From NCBI GenBank assembly GCA_029449235.1, contig JANATG010000008.1:1426001-1490000 (forward strand): a stretch of 64,000 nt of DNA, in the 5' to 3' direction. Below, piece after piece: positions 22,082 through 32,538 of the stretch. This DNA comes from Linnemannia schmuckeri (taxonomy: Eukaryota; Mortierellomycota; Mortierellomycetes; Mortierellales; Mortierellaceae). Within the stretch, counting starts at the first letter, position 1, and each line of letters begins with the position of its first letter. Position numbers and translations under genes: made by a program. The notes below the pieces were generated by a model. The model worked only from the letters and a program-made list of their open reading frames with translations. It was not told the DNA's origin and searched no databases.

Positions 22082-24490
22082 ATGAAGGTTACATCCATCC
22101 TCTCCTTGGCCGTCGCCCTGTGCGTCGTCTCTGCCCAGGCTGCTCCCTCATCCACCTCCGCCAAAACTACCACCACATCGGTCCAAAAGGCTACCACCAC
22201 CACCGCCAAAACCAAGGCCACCACCACTACCGCCAAACCAAAGACCACCACTTCTGCTGCCAAACCCAAGGCTACCTCAACTACCACTACCAAGGCTTCC
22301 GCCAAGCCTACAACCCCTGCCCCCAAGCCCAAGGACCCCTGCAGCACCTTGGCGAAAGAGGGAGACGCCGCCACGGGCTTTTTGTCCTACAACGCCGTCC
22401 GCGACTGCTACCGTGCTCAGACTTACAAGGCCGATGTTGCGGCCAGGACTCTGACATCTGTCGAGAACTTGATTGGAAACATCTATGTTTTCCTGGACCA
22501 GGCCAAGCAGAGTTCCAAGGCTCCCTTCAAGACTCCTAAGGTTGATCTGATGGCTGGGTTGAAGAAGATTAAGGAGACAAAGTGGAAGTCTGATTATGAC
22601 TTTAACATGGCGCTGACTTATTTGACCTTTTCGGTGAATGATGGGCATCTTGCCTATAGGAGTAAGTATTCTCCACAGTTTTGCTTTATGTTTGCATTTG
22701 TGGGTAGATGCAGATGCAGATGCATAGAAGTGATCGAGGATTGGATAATAAGAGTACCTAATTTGGGATCCATAACACAAGGTCTGCACATAGTAATTAC
22801 TAGTAATCGCGCTAACAAACATTTTTCATTCATTTCATAATCCATCCACCCCATTACTGCCTTTTCCTTTCCCATCCTATTCTTGCACCTTTGTCCCTTC
22901 CTTACACCTTCGCCTCTGCTGACAGACGACTGCTACAGCGTCGCCACATTCACCCAACCCATCTCGCTCTATGCGCCCGTGACCAAGGGAGTCCAAGCTG
23001 TCCGAGTCTTCTACGCCGACACGACTCAAAAGAACGTCCCCAAGAATCTGGTCGACTGTGTCGTCACCACCATCGACGGCAAGCCCGCCCTCCAGGCCAT
23101 TCAAGAGTTTACCGACCGCACCTCGGCCATCTCCAAGGACCCCGGTGTCCGTCTTAACGATGCCCTGGCCTCCACCGCCTGGTACCACGACTGGCAGGTC
23201 TCACCCGGTGGCTTCTCCCGTCGTTGGGAGGTCCCCGCGAAGGCCTCGATGGATTATACTTTCCAGTGTGGCACTGCTGCCCCCCAGAAGGTCACTATTC
23301 CTTGGATTGTTACCCCCTCGAACAACTTTGAGGCTGGTTCCTTCAAGGATACCAAGACCTTTTGGGAGAGCCAGTGCTTGGCCCCTGCTTCGCCTTATAA
23401 CAATGGTCGTCCTGAGGATCATTCCTCGACTGACTTGCGTCAGCGCATTAATGTCGCCCCCGCTACTACCTTCTACCGTGAGCGTGGTCATATCCAGTTT
23501 GGGTCCGGTAACCGTAACGGCCGTGACGGTTCCGAGGGCCCCAAGGTGATCACCCAGGCGACCGAGGTTGCGACCACCACTACCACAGCCTTCTATACCC
23601 TTAACAAGAACAAGAACGTCTGTGTTGCCGTCATTGCCACCGAGGAAGCCGGCTACTTTGAGTTTGACCCCTCAGACTACACCCAGTTCATCGACGGGCT
23701 CCAAAAGCTCAAGCAATCCGGATGCAAAAAGCTGATCCTCGACATGACCAACAACGGAGGTGGATCCGTCGACTTCGCCTACTTTGTCAACGCCGTCTTC
23801 TTCCCCAAGGACAAGCCTTACTTTGTCCAGGACCTCCGCTCGACCGCCTTGGCCCAGGAAGCCGCTAAGCTGGCCATCAAGCAGCCCACTCCCAAGTCGA
23901 CCTTCGATGCCCGCGGTTACGCCTCGATCGTCACTGGCAAGGCTTTCAAGGACGCCTCGATGTTCACCAAGGGCATCAACCAAAAGCGCGGCGGATCGAC
24001 TCAAACCTACACCCAAAAATCCTTCTTTGAACACGCCTGGCCCTTCTTGCCTCTCGCCAAGAAAGACCTCCTCCCCTGGAAGGGCTCCGACATGGCAATC
24101 GTCACTAACGGCTTCTGCGGTTCCGCTTGCACCATGATCGCCACCCGCTTCAACATTGCCCACAAGGTCAAGACCTACGCCATCGGTGGCATTCACAAGA
24201 CTCCCTTGTCGTACTTCTCGTTCCCTGGTGGATTCGTCATGGACAACTACTCGATTGTCCGCGACTTGCGTCTGCTCGGTTACAAGGGCGGTAAGACTAC
24301 CCCCATCTCGTTGCCCGTCAAGGCGTCGACTAACGTTGCGGTGGCTGAGATCTATGCGACCGAGAACAGTACTGTCCCCCTGGAGTATGATACAAAGTAC
24401 TTTGCCGCTGCTGTTCATCTCGACCAGGACTCTGTCTCGGCCAGACACCCTGACCAGACCTGGCTCAAGATCGCTGCCGACTTCAAGTAG
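22082..24490 (+). CDS. Secreted S41-type serine protease with Thr/Lys-rich linker
   Basis: Two exons (22082-22661, 22926-24490) give 714 residues. Residues 1-20 are a clear signal peptide ending VVSAQA. Residues about 21-85 are a Thr/Ala/Lys/Pro linker, likely heavily O-glycosylated. The mature part starts with a Cys-containing region and ends in an S41-like catalytic fold. It shows KKLILDMTNNGGGS around residue 460 and NGFCGSACTM with a predicted nucleophile Ser593, between two cysteines. Fungal secreted relatives of this kind are annotated as CPAF-like or tail-specific proteases of peptidase family S41. The Cys pair around the nucleophile may be a disulfide, sensible outside the cell. Codons are strongly C-ending (GCC, ACC, AAG), suggesting high expression. 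The substrate is unknown. Confidence 0.85.
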
Positions 24491-24762
24491 ATTTTTTTTA
24501 TTTTATTTATTTTGGAAGCTAGAAATGAAGATACATATGGGACATTTTCACCATTAACGAAGGAAAGAAAACAAAACTATGACTCTCAAAAAAACAATAA
24601 TTCAAAAGTAATAAATATTCAAACTAATTATTACAGAAATGTACATGGTATGCGAAAGATTTTATTTTACAACCGGGTCGAAAGTAATATTCACTTCGAG
24701 GCGGTCTCACTAGCGGGCAAAGGAACGCCGGCCGTTACTACTGCTGCCACCAAGCCCTGTTG

Positions 24763-26101
24763 CTACTGCTCCTCCTCGCCAATGACTACAACAGCACCAG
24801 TAGACCCAACGACATGCTCTCGAGGCATCTTCCATGCCTTCTTGGTCTTCTGAAACTCGCGATCAATCTCCCCCTCAATATCTAGCAAATTCTGCGCAAT
24901 AATGGCCGACAGACCTCCGCGGGTAATGGGGGCCTTAGCGCGCCAGTCGCTTGAAAACGAAGAAGCCGCCGCTGCAGCTGCAGTAGTGGCAGCTGAGACC
25001 GCCGACGCTGCTCCGGTCACGGCCTTGGTCGCCGCCGCTGCGGTCGATAGACTCGAGAGGACGTTGGCCTTGGCTCCCATAATCGCCGCCGCAAAGTATT
25101 CCTCTGGCAAGAAGGGCAATGGTTTCTCAGCCTTGTTGATGATAGCCACCGACGTGTTGTTCTTGCCGGATTTCCTGCTGTTCTTGCTGGCTTTTTTGGA
25201 TGACACATCGGCACTCCGATCGCGCATTGACTGATCACTGCGGTGGCTCTGCTTGGTGTTCTTGGTTATGACGTCTGGGACAACGGACTCTTCCTCCTCG
25301 GCTGCAACCTGGGTATCAGCAGCATCCTCGTCACCGTCCATGAAGGTATCATCGTCATCCTGACTTTCATTGTCGTCGTCTTCATCATCCTCATCCTCAT
25401 CTTCGTTGTCCTCCTCGTCCTCCTCGTCCTCGTCCTCGTCCTCCTCCTCAGTTGTCCCTCTAACGCCTCTATGCTCCTCATCGGCCCTCCGTTGAGCATC
25501 CTCGGCATGGATCAGCTTGATCAATCGCCTCAACCGCTTCTCTTCAGCACGCGTCTGTTTCTGGTTACCATTCTTCTGGCTTGCCTGAACCAACCGCGTC
25601 ACCCCATCAATGATCCGCTGCTTTTCCTCGATTTTACGACGTTCCTCCTCCTGCACCCAATGTGCTGCATCCTGTCCTCCTGTTGTATGTTGTACTTGCA
25701 TTTGTAGAGGCAGCTGCGGTTGCTGTTGTTGGTATTGTTGCTGCTGGAGCTGCTGCCACCGCGCCATCTCGTCCTGGATTTGTTGTTCCGTCACTGCCGT
25801 TGCCGCTGCGGTCTCAATCTCGTGCTCCATCCTCCTTCCGAGTTCGTTTTTGTCGTCCGTCGCAAATGCGGCCGCTGCTGCTGGTGGGGCAGATGGTGCA
25901 GTATCCACTGTTTTCCGGTCACTGAAATCGTACTGCAATAAATTTCGTGCTTGAATCTCCTCTTCGGTATTAGATGTCGTTGCTAGCGCTGCTGCTGACG
26001 TTGACGCGGCAACAAGATTTTTCAATTGCTGCTGCTGCTGTTGTTGCTGCTTTTGTTGTTGTTGCTGCTTCTGTTGTGATTGCTGTTGTTGCTGTTGTTG
26101 C

Positions 26102-26141
<40 letters not shown>

Positions 26142-27420
26142 GCTCTCGATGCTGCTGTTGCTGCTGTTGTTGCTGATGATGAGGGTTTGGATGCTGGGGT
26201 TGATGTGGATGCGGCAGTTGACGAAGCTGCTCAAGTTGCTCGAGTCGCTTAGCATTGAGTTGATCGAACTGCTCCTGTCGCTTGATCTGGAGCTGATATT
26301 CCTGATAGAGATCCAACCGCCGTGCGTGAGAGGTAACCGCATCCGCCTGAACCTGTTCCTCCGTAACCATCCCAACAATGACCTGGTCCGTTATAGAGTT
26401 GGGTCCATGCGTCGTCGGCTTGAACGGTTTCTGATGGGTACCCCTGATAAATGTCTGAACCGACTCCTTGTCCCAATCACCCGAGACCGCGGGGCTCTTC
26501 CCCTGGGCTACGGCCTTCACGCCAGGCGTCCTGATCTCGATCACATCTCCGGAAAGACCTCGACCAGAGTTCTCCATCAGTCCACAGGATCTTGTCAAGA
26601 GAAAGGCGACTGCAGGGAACATGACGGGCACTGCGATCACACCGATCACAGGGATGGAACAAAGTGCCCAAGCGCCCAAAGCGAACCCGCGCAACTCGAG
26701 ACTATTGTGGTTCCACCAGGCGCGTTCTTCCCAGGGCTTGAACTGGACTCGGACCAGGTATGGTTGCAGGAGCTCGTAGAGGAAGAGTTGTTGTTGGACC
26801 GAGATCTGGACAAGCCAGACTGCCCAGCGAGGTCCGATGAAGGCCATGGCGAAGAGGGTCTTGATCATCGTATACTCGACCCCTCGGTATTGCAGATACT
26901 GTTGGGTCACCAAGACGGCAACCACCCCCCCAGGCCAGGCCCAAATCCCCTTCAGGTTGACGAGTGTATGAATAGTCCCGATCATAAAGTACGCCAGAAC
27001 GGTCCTGTAAAGGTACTGCTGTAATTGGACAAAATAGCGCGGCTCCGGCTTGGCAGCAATGTCGACACGAGTATCAGCACCCAAAGCCCTCACAGTGTTC
27101 ATAAACATGTCATCCCAAGGTTTTGGATGGATGTATCGAAATAAGAGAACAGTCGGGAAGAAGAGCTGATTAAAAGTTGTGCAGATATTCTGGGGGAAGC
27201 GGGACATGATGAGGTTGAGGATGGTTTGGAGGACGAGACAGCGGATAGCGAGGAAGAGGATGGCGCACTTGTTGGCCCGGGTGTTGTAGACATGGTTCTG
27301 GGAGGGCGGGGTGTGGAACTGGAGGAGGGAGTCGTAAAACTGTTCGAGACCCGAGATAAAACGGGAGATGTAATCTCGGTAGAGATCCTCCTTGTCCATG
27401 GTGTGTAAGGATGGAAGCAA
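24763..27420 (-). CDS. Multi-span membrane protein with polyQ and acidic C-terminal tail
   Basis: A single exon of 885 residues (878 if the second ATG at 27399 is used; its context is also good). Residues 1-330 are the membrane part, with hydrophobic segments near 50-75, 90-105, 140-180, 195-215 and 255-290. Marks include HPKPWDDMFMNTVRAL and PWEERAWWNHNSLELRG. It reminds me of fungal membrane proteins annotated UsgS-like, but that is recollection and weak. The remaining 550 residues are soluble and strange. A coiled Gln/Leu/Glu region leads into long Gln runs (about 415-475, on the plus strand a GTT/GCT repeat at 26080-26140), then Gln-rich coiled coil. A long Glu/Asp block follows near 690-740, and a Lys-rich stretch and Ala-rich segment near the end. 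Function is unknown. Confidence 0.8.
26080..26140. repeat. CAA/CAG trinucleotide repeat encoding polyglutamine
   Basis: On the plus strand this reads as GTT/GCT units; on the coding (minus) strand it gives an uninterrupted glutamine run inside the membrane-protein gene. Such tracts are often length-variable between strains. Confidence 0.85.
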
Positions 27421-28384
27421 GGAGATGAAAGGAAAGGAGAGAAATGAGTGAAGGGAAATGTGTTGTTGAATGAATGAGGAGTGAGAGTGTGAGTTGTTGG
27501 GTGCGTTGGTTTTTAGTTGTTTCCCTGTGATATTCTACTCGTCGGAATATGTCTGTGTGAGGCAAGAAGGTGTTTGAGTAAAGTGGACGGAGATAATGAA
27601 ATGACTAAGGAAGGGAATTATGAACGTAATAAAGTGAAAGAAAAAAAACAAGTAGGCGTGGAGGAGGAAAGGAGAGGAGAGGAAGCGTGTGAACTATGAA
27701 TAGTGCAGGTGGTATGGATGGTGTGAATGATATGAATTAGGAAGGATGAAGGAAGGAAGAAGGAAGAAGAGAAGAGAAGGGAGCAGAAGAGTGAGGAAGA
27801 GGAGAGATAAAAACGGAAAAGAAAAAAAAAAAAAGCGGCGTTCAGGGACAACAGCTTCGTGATATTGTCACAGCCCGATGGAGAGAGGAGTATGATCCAT
27901 GGCTGAAAAAGGGGGCGCACACACGGAGCATAAATAATGCATCGCAATTGACCGGTGTGGCGATACCAAGAAAAGAACAAGGTCTTGGCGTTTTCTTCTA
28001 GCTCTTCACAGCGCCCTTTTCATCGCTTGGGTCTATTCCTTCCAACCTCCTTTTCCCCTTTTCCCCTTTTCCCCTTTTCCCCTGTCTCTGCCTTCATCAT
28101 CATGGGCGTTAAAACTACTTCGCCTTTCCCTGCTTCTGTAAACCTCACATATACACATACAGTTCATAGACATGCTATTTGCTTTGTTCAAAATGAATAA
28201 AGACCATTCAAAAAGAGCGTCTTTCCAACTACTCTTTCTTCTGAATCATTTATTTAGGATGGAGTTTTCAACAAGAATGAAGTCTTTGTAAAAAATCAAC
28301 ACCACCTTTTTCCTTTTTTTTTAAAAGAATCTCACTCGCTCAAAAGACTGAGACGATGCTCAAAGATAAGGACCAAAGGGTGAT
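27421..28384. other. Spacer between the membrane-protein gene and eS26
   Basis: Holds the leader of the membrane-protein gene, C/T-rich on the minus strand between 27421 and 27830. An 8-bp tandem repeat lies at 28049-28082, and then the 3' end of eS26. No gene is seen. Confidence 0.5.
28049..28082. repeat. Tandem repeat (CCCCTTTT)4
   Basis: Four near-perfect copies of an 8-bp unit in noncoding DNA between two minus-strand genes. Confidence 0.85.
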
Positions 28385-29280
28385 TTACAGAGGCTTGGCG
28401 GCCTGAGCGGGGGCAACCTTCTTGCCATCCTGTTATTTTTGGATCAAATAACGCGTTTAAGGAAATGAAAAAGAAAGATGGAAAGAGACAAGTTAATAAG
28501 CCGTAATTGTGCTCATAGCTTTTATACTATTGCGATCACAGTTTTTTTTTTTTTAGAAAAAAAAATCGAAACAAGAAATAGTACCTTGAAACGGAAGCGT
28601 GGTGGGGGAGCACGGCTGCGGCGACCCTCGCGGGAGCGGACACGGACGATGTGAGCGTGAACAGCGCAGGAAATGCAGTAGTGAATCTTGATGTAGAACT
28701 TGGGCAAGGTGTACTCTGTTTAAACGGATATTGATGTCATGACGAGATCAGTTAGTATATCATTCCTCCCACGTAATCGAGTTTAGGCTTGTACAAGCTA
28801 ATAAAGCAAAGACCACAAAAATAGTTGCAATCAATTATTTCCCGAGGGCGCTGTTCCATAATTCTCGAAGAATCCCTTCTTCAAATCCTCCAGCAACTAG
28901 TAATGCTGATCGCAGATTGCGTCTCCTTTACATAGCCGAGTCTCGTCGATTAAAGTGTCCAATTAAAGTTGTCGTTCTCCCGCTATCCATGGTTGCTAGT
29001 GTCGTGGCTAAAAAGCACGTCCATGAACAGGTGCTATTATGCCGTTCATTTCTCACTGCCAGAAATAAAAAACAAAGCATCAAAGCGAAGGTTGCGGCTT
29101 ACCCTTGTAGACAAGAGCCTCAGTGATATCACGGACGGCAGCCAACTCGACCATAGGACGAACGGTGTAACGCTTGATGGCCTTGTCCTTGGGGACGCAG
29201 CGAGAGCAGTTGGAGCAGCGGACGGGCTTGACGTGGCCGCGACCGTTCTTGTTGCGTCCGTGGTTTCTTCTCTTGACGGT
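28385..29280 (-). CDS. RPS26: 40S ribosomal protein eS26 (start exon unresolved)
   Basis: Three exons are clear: 29280-29103, 28715-28585 and 28429-28385. They encode 117 residues beginning TVKRRNHGRNKNGRGHVKPV and ending KVAPAQAAKPL; with an initiator Met this gives 118, matching eS26. The zinc-binding cysteines are seen in RCSNCSRC and YCISCAVH, and the tail RAPPPRFRFK is diagnostic. eS26 sits at the mRNA exit channel of the small subunit. The first of these exons starts right after a CAACAG acceptor in phase 0, so the ATG must come from an upstream exon, probably ATG alone, as in many fungal ribosomal protein genes. The only ATG followed directly by GT that I find is at 30024-30022. It follows a pyrimidine-rich stretch, but its donor (GTACAG) is weak. 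Confidence 0.92.
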
Positions 29281-30310
29281 CTGTTGACAGGTTCACACAG
29301 AAAGAAGAGAGAGTTTTGGGTGAGCATATTGGACACGGATAGGAAGATGATGTTTCGTTGTTGTGGGTATTTTGTTGCGGAGGATGGTTGGTAAGGGCGT
29401 GATGGTGCGTGTTGTGTGCGTGTGTGCTGATCCTGTTGATCGGGGTAGTTGCTCTTTGACTGTCAAAGTTGATGGTTGTCAGGACTCAAACTAGACATAA
29501 AACTCGCTTCAAGCAATCCTCTTGTCCCGTCGTTGCGGGTCGTTGTGTGTGCTCGCTCGTGTTGGAGTTACAACGGAGAGGAATCGAATGGTCCTGGCTC
29601 AAGCACAACTTCCCACACCGACGAAAAAGATCATCACTGCCAAAAGTGTGGTCCAACAACGTGCTGTGATGATAGACTCCTCTGGGGTGTACTGCCATCG
29701 ATAGTTTCGCCATCCTGATCCGTAGAACCCTCCCCCCTCTCGGACAACTTCCGGTTCGCTCCTCCATCAAATATAATGGACTTGTTGAATCAACCGTCCT
29801 CCATGAAAAAAGGAAAGATGGACTCCTCCTGTGCGAAAGCCATATTTTTGATGTTGCCGATAATATTGAGCAAGGATAGATAGATGATAGCACTCGATGG
29901 AGTCGACGGTTGCGCTGTTGGATGAATCGATGGGTCGATAGTATGGTCGGATGGTTGGATGGCTGGGTCTTCCATGAATAGATTTTCATCACTGTGATCC
30001 AATACGGGTGTCTCGCTGTACCATATTGAAGTGAAAGAGGGAACTTTCCGCTCGCACCCGCCCATAGATTAAAAACTAAAAATTCAACCGTCCACGTGAC
30101 CTGGCAATTGTTCGCCCGAAAGGAAGCTTTGGTTTTTATTTTTCGGTCGCAAGGAAGAGTGTGTAGGTAACGATATGTACAGGGGTTGATGGTATGCAGG
30201 CAGTTGGGAGTGGGCAAAGTAAGAAAGGAAAAAGATAATAAGAAGAGCTATAATAGTAAAATAATAGATCGATCCACATGGAGCAGTGGGTACAGAACAA
30301 GGACATAGTT
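29281..30310. other. Upstream region and probable long first intron of RPS26
   Basis: No other gene is recognised. If the ATG at 30024-30022 is the eS26 start, 29281-30021 is a 741-bp intron. The stretch 29880-29970 is rich in GAT/TGG-like repeats. The last 290 bp before 30311 serve as the 3' flank of the coiled-coil gene and the promoter of RPS26. Confidence 0.45.
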
Positions 30311-32228
30311 CTACAACTGCGCCAACTGCCGCCGAATGTCGTCGATCTCCTGCTGAAGAATAATTGCCCTTGACCGAACCTCCTGACGTTCCGACTCGGC
30401 TTCCCTGAAGTCCTCTCTAGACCGAGCAATGCTCTCCTTGGCATGGACAATGTTTGTCTGAAGTTTCGAAAGGCGTGCCTCATGAGACCTACAGTAAAAT
30501 GAAGTAGGGGTGAGCGACTGGACGAACTCATCTGGCGTTCGACTGCCTGTGAACAGCGGCGGATATAAAAGAGTGCCACTTACTGGGTCTTCTGGGTAAT
30601 ATCCTCAATTCTGGCATCGTGCTCGAAGCTCATAGACGTGTACTGTCTGTCATACTTTGCCTTGAGCTGATATTGATACTTTACAACCTATATCCCTCAA
30701 AAGAAAATGTTAAAATGTCTGCTCAATTGATAATAACTTAAAAAAACCCCATTTTTTTGATCCAATTCATAGTAGTAGCCAATGATATTTACCTCCTTTT
30801 CAACTTCGCTGCCCTTGGTCAAGTTGAACCGGTTCCTCAACGCAATAAACTCTTCCTCAATCGAGAGTCCAAGAGCCGCCTCCAGATCTATACCCTCGAC
30901 ACCCAAGGAGCCCTCCAAATTCTCAATGTCGATCTCCTGTTGTGCCAATTGAGCCTCCAGGGCCTTAGCGGTCAGGGCGTTCGAGCATGTTGTCAGTTCC
31001 GTGATAACCTCGATGTAGACCTGAAGTTGTGGTGTTCCCTCGGCGACAAGATCCTTCAATCTCATCACCTCAATGACCTCGTCTTCAAGATCATTCTGCA
31101 TCAACTCCTTGGAGACTTCGTCTTCATACGCGTCGGCATGTGCTTGGAGCTCAAGAATTTCTGCGGCCTTGTTCTCGATCTCAACGCCCAGTTGAAAAAC
31201 GCGGTCTTCGTAGCTCTCAATCTCAACTTGCTGATCACTTATTTGTTCCAAGAGTTCCTCAACCTCGTCCTCATGCTCCTTGATTCGCCTTTTGCTGAGT
31301 TCCTCCTCTTTTTGAAAAGTCTGACGAGTGTTTTTGAGACGTGTTTCTGCTTCCTGAGCATCGTGCTGTAATTTTGCCACTGATTGTTGAAGGTCGTTCA
31401 AGGTTGCTGCCAGAGCGTTCAGTGTCTCTTGATCCTCCTTATTCGCCTCCTCTGATAGTTGCGCGGATGACTTTGTCTTTGTTGGGAATGTGAGGCGACT
31501 CTGAATTGGCTGGTTGGTGTTCTCTGTTCCTGGTGCCGCTTGTGTCTTGGCAAACTGTCGCTTCTAAAGATGTCAACAATAGATACTTGTAATGAGAACT
31601 CATGCAATGTCGAGATGTGGAAAAGATAGCTTGCATTCGCAATCTGCATTAAGTATTACCTCCAGAGTCAGTTTCGCCTTTCCAGATCCGACTGGAGGAT
31701 AGGTTCGGCTCTATGTATGATCATCGGGAACATCAGCATATTAGGATGATATTTAACAATGATATTAAAGGGCAGTACAACGCTGTTTGTTTATGATATA
31801 AGCTCATTACATGTACTCGTGGGATATTAGTTATGGCGTTCAGTGGCGTCGATTCAAGAAGCTGGGTCGTGGGCTACGTATAGCAGAAGGCAATAGCAAT
31901 TGAAAAGGTCAGTTTTGGTTCTTTTCCATAACGAACAACCACGGGGGTTACAACGGAGTTCGCAAGTTGCTTATAAACTTACAATATGGCTCAGCTTCTG
32001 TGTCTTTTGGGGTGGCATTCCTTCAGCAGCATTCTATAATGTAAGGTTGTAGCGCAAATGGATGAGTTGGTTTGCTGAGTGTTTGGTCGTTCGAATGGAG
32101 AGAGGTGTTCACGTCTTGGCAGACAATAACAGGGAAGCTCTGTTTACTTCGGATTTATTTTTGACGGGGTTGGTTGTTTTGAACATTCGTGGGCTGTGAG
32201 TCGCCTCGATGGCGTTTTCGTCCTGCAT
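30311..32228 (-). CDS. Coiled-coil protein divergent from CDT1 (unrecognised)
   Basis: Seven exons (32228-32148, 32033-31983, 31873-31811, 31710-31660, 31563-30793, 30687-30584, 30488-30311) join in frame to 432 residues. The four small first exons are all phase 0, and the first donor is GTAAAC. Residues 1-140 are Pro/Ser/Thr/Lys-rich with SRTYPPVGSGKAKLTLE. From about 145 to the end the protein is largely heptad-like coiled coil rich in Glu, Gln, Leu and Lys. A break near 255-320 contains SLGVEGIDLEAALGLSIEEEF. This layout, a basic N-terminal tail then long coiled coil, is common in kinetochore, spindle-pole and cytoskeletal proteins, but I recognise no family. It shares a 310-bp promoter with CDT1, which hints at cell-cycle expression; that is inference only. 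Confidence 0.8.
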
Positions 32229-32538
32229 GGAGAGGAGGTGTGGTAGGTGTGCCGTCTGTAGAGTGTAGGTAACTCTGTGTATGGAAGTGTAAGTTGCTAG
32301 CCGGTTGAGGTTAAAGAGTGGGGATGGCAGAGGTGTTGAGTGGTTTTTGGTCAAGAAGTTGAACAGAGTAGCGCCCAGTTAAACAGATAAAAAAACTGTC
32401 TTGGTACAATCCCCAATCGCACGTGTAACACCATCCATTCGGTCTGCTCTTTTTTTTATACTGGTCTCCTGTGCACAATCGCCTTTCACCTTCCCACCAT
32501 TCTCTCGGCTCTCCTCCTTCACCACAATCACATCTCCA
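32229..32538. promoter_or_regulatory. Bidirectional promoter between the coiled-coil gene and CDT1
   Basis: The 310 bp between two divergent ATGs. A CACGTG-like E-box lies in TCGCACGTGTAAC near 32418. The half next to CDT1 is C/T-rich on the plus strand. No ACGCGT (MCB) element is present. Confidence 0.6.

Noticed and set aside
23672..24448. 258-codon minus-strand frame opposite the secreted protease
   Set aside because: Antisense shadow with the same cause; no features of its own.
26080..27024. 314-codon plus-strand frame starting with a long poly-Leu run
   Set aside because: Reverse reading of the polyglutamine repeat in the membrane-protein gene.
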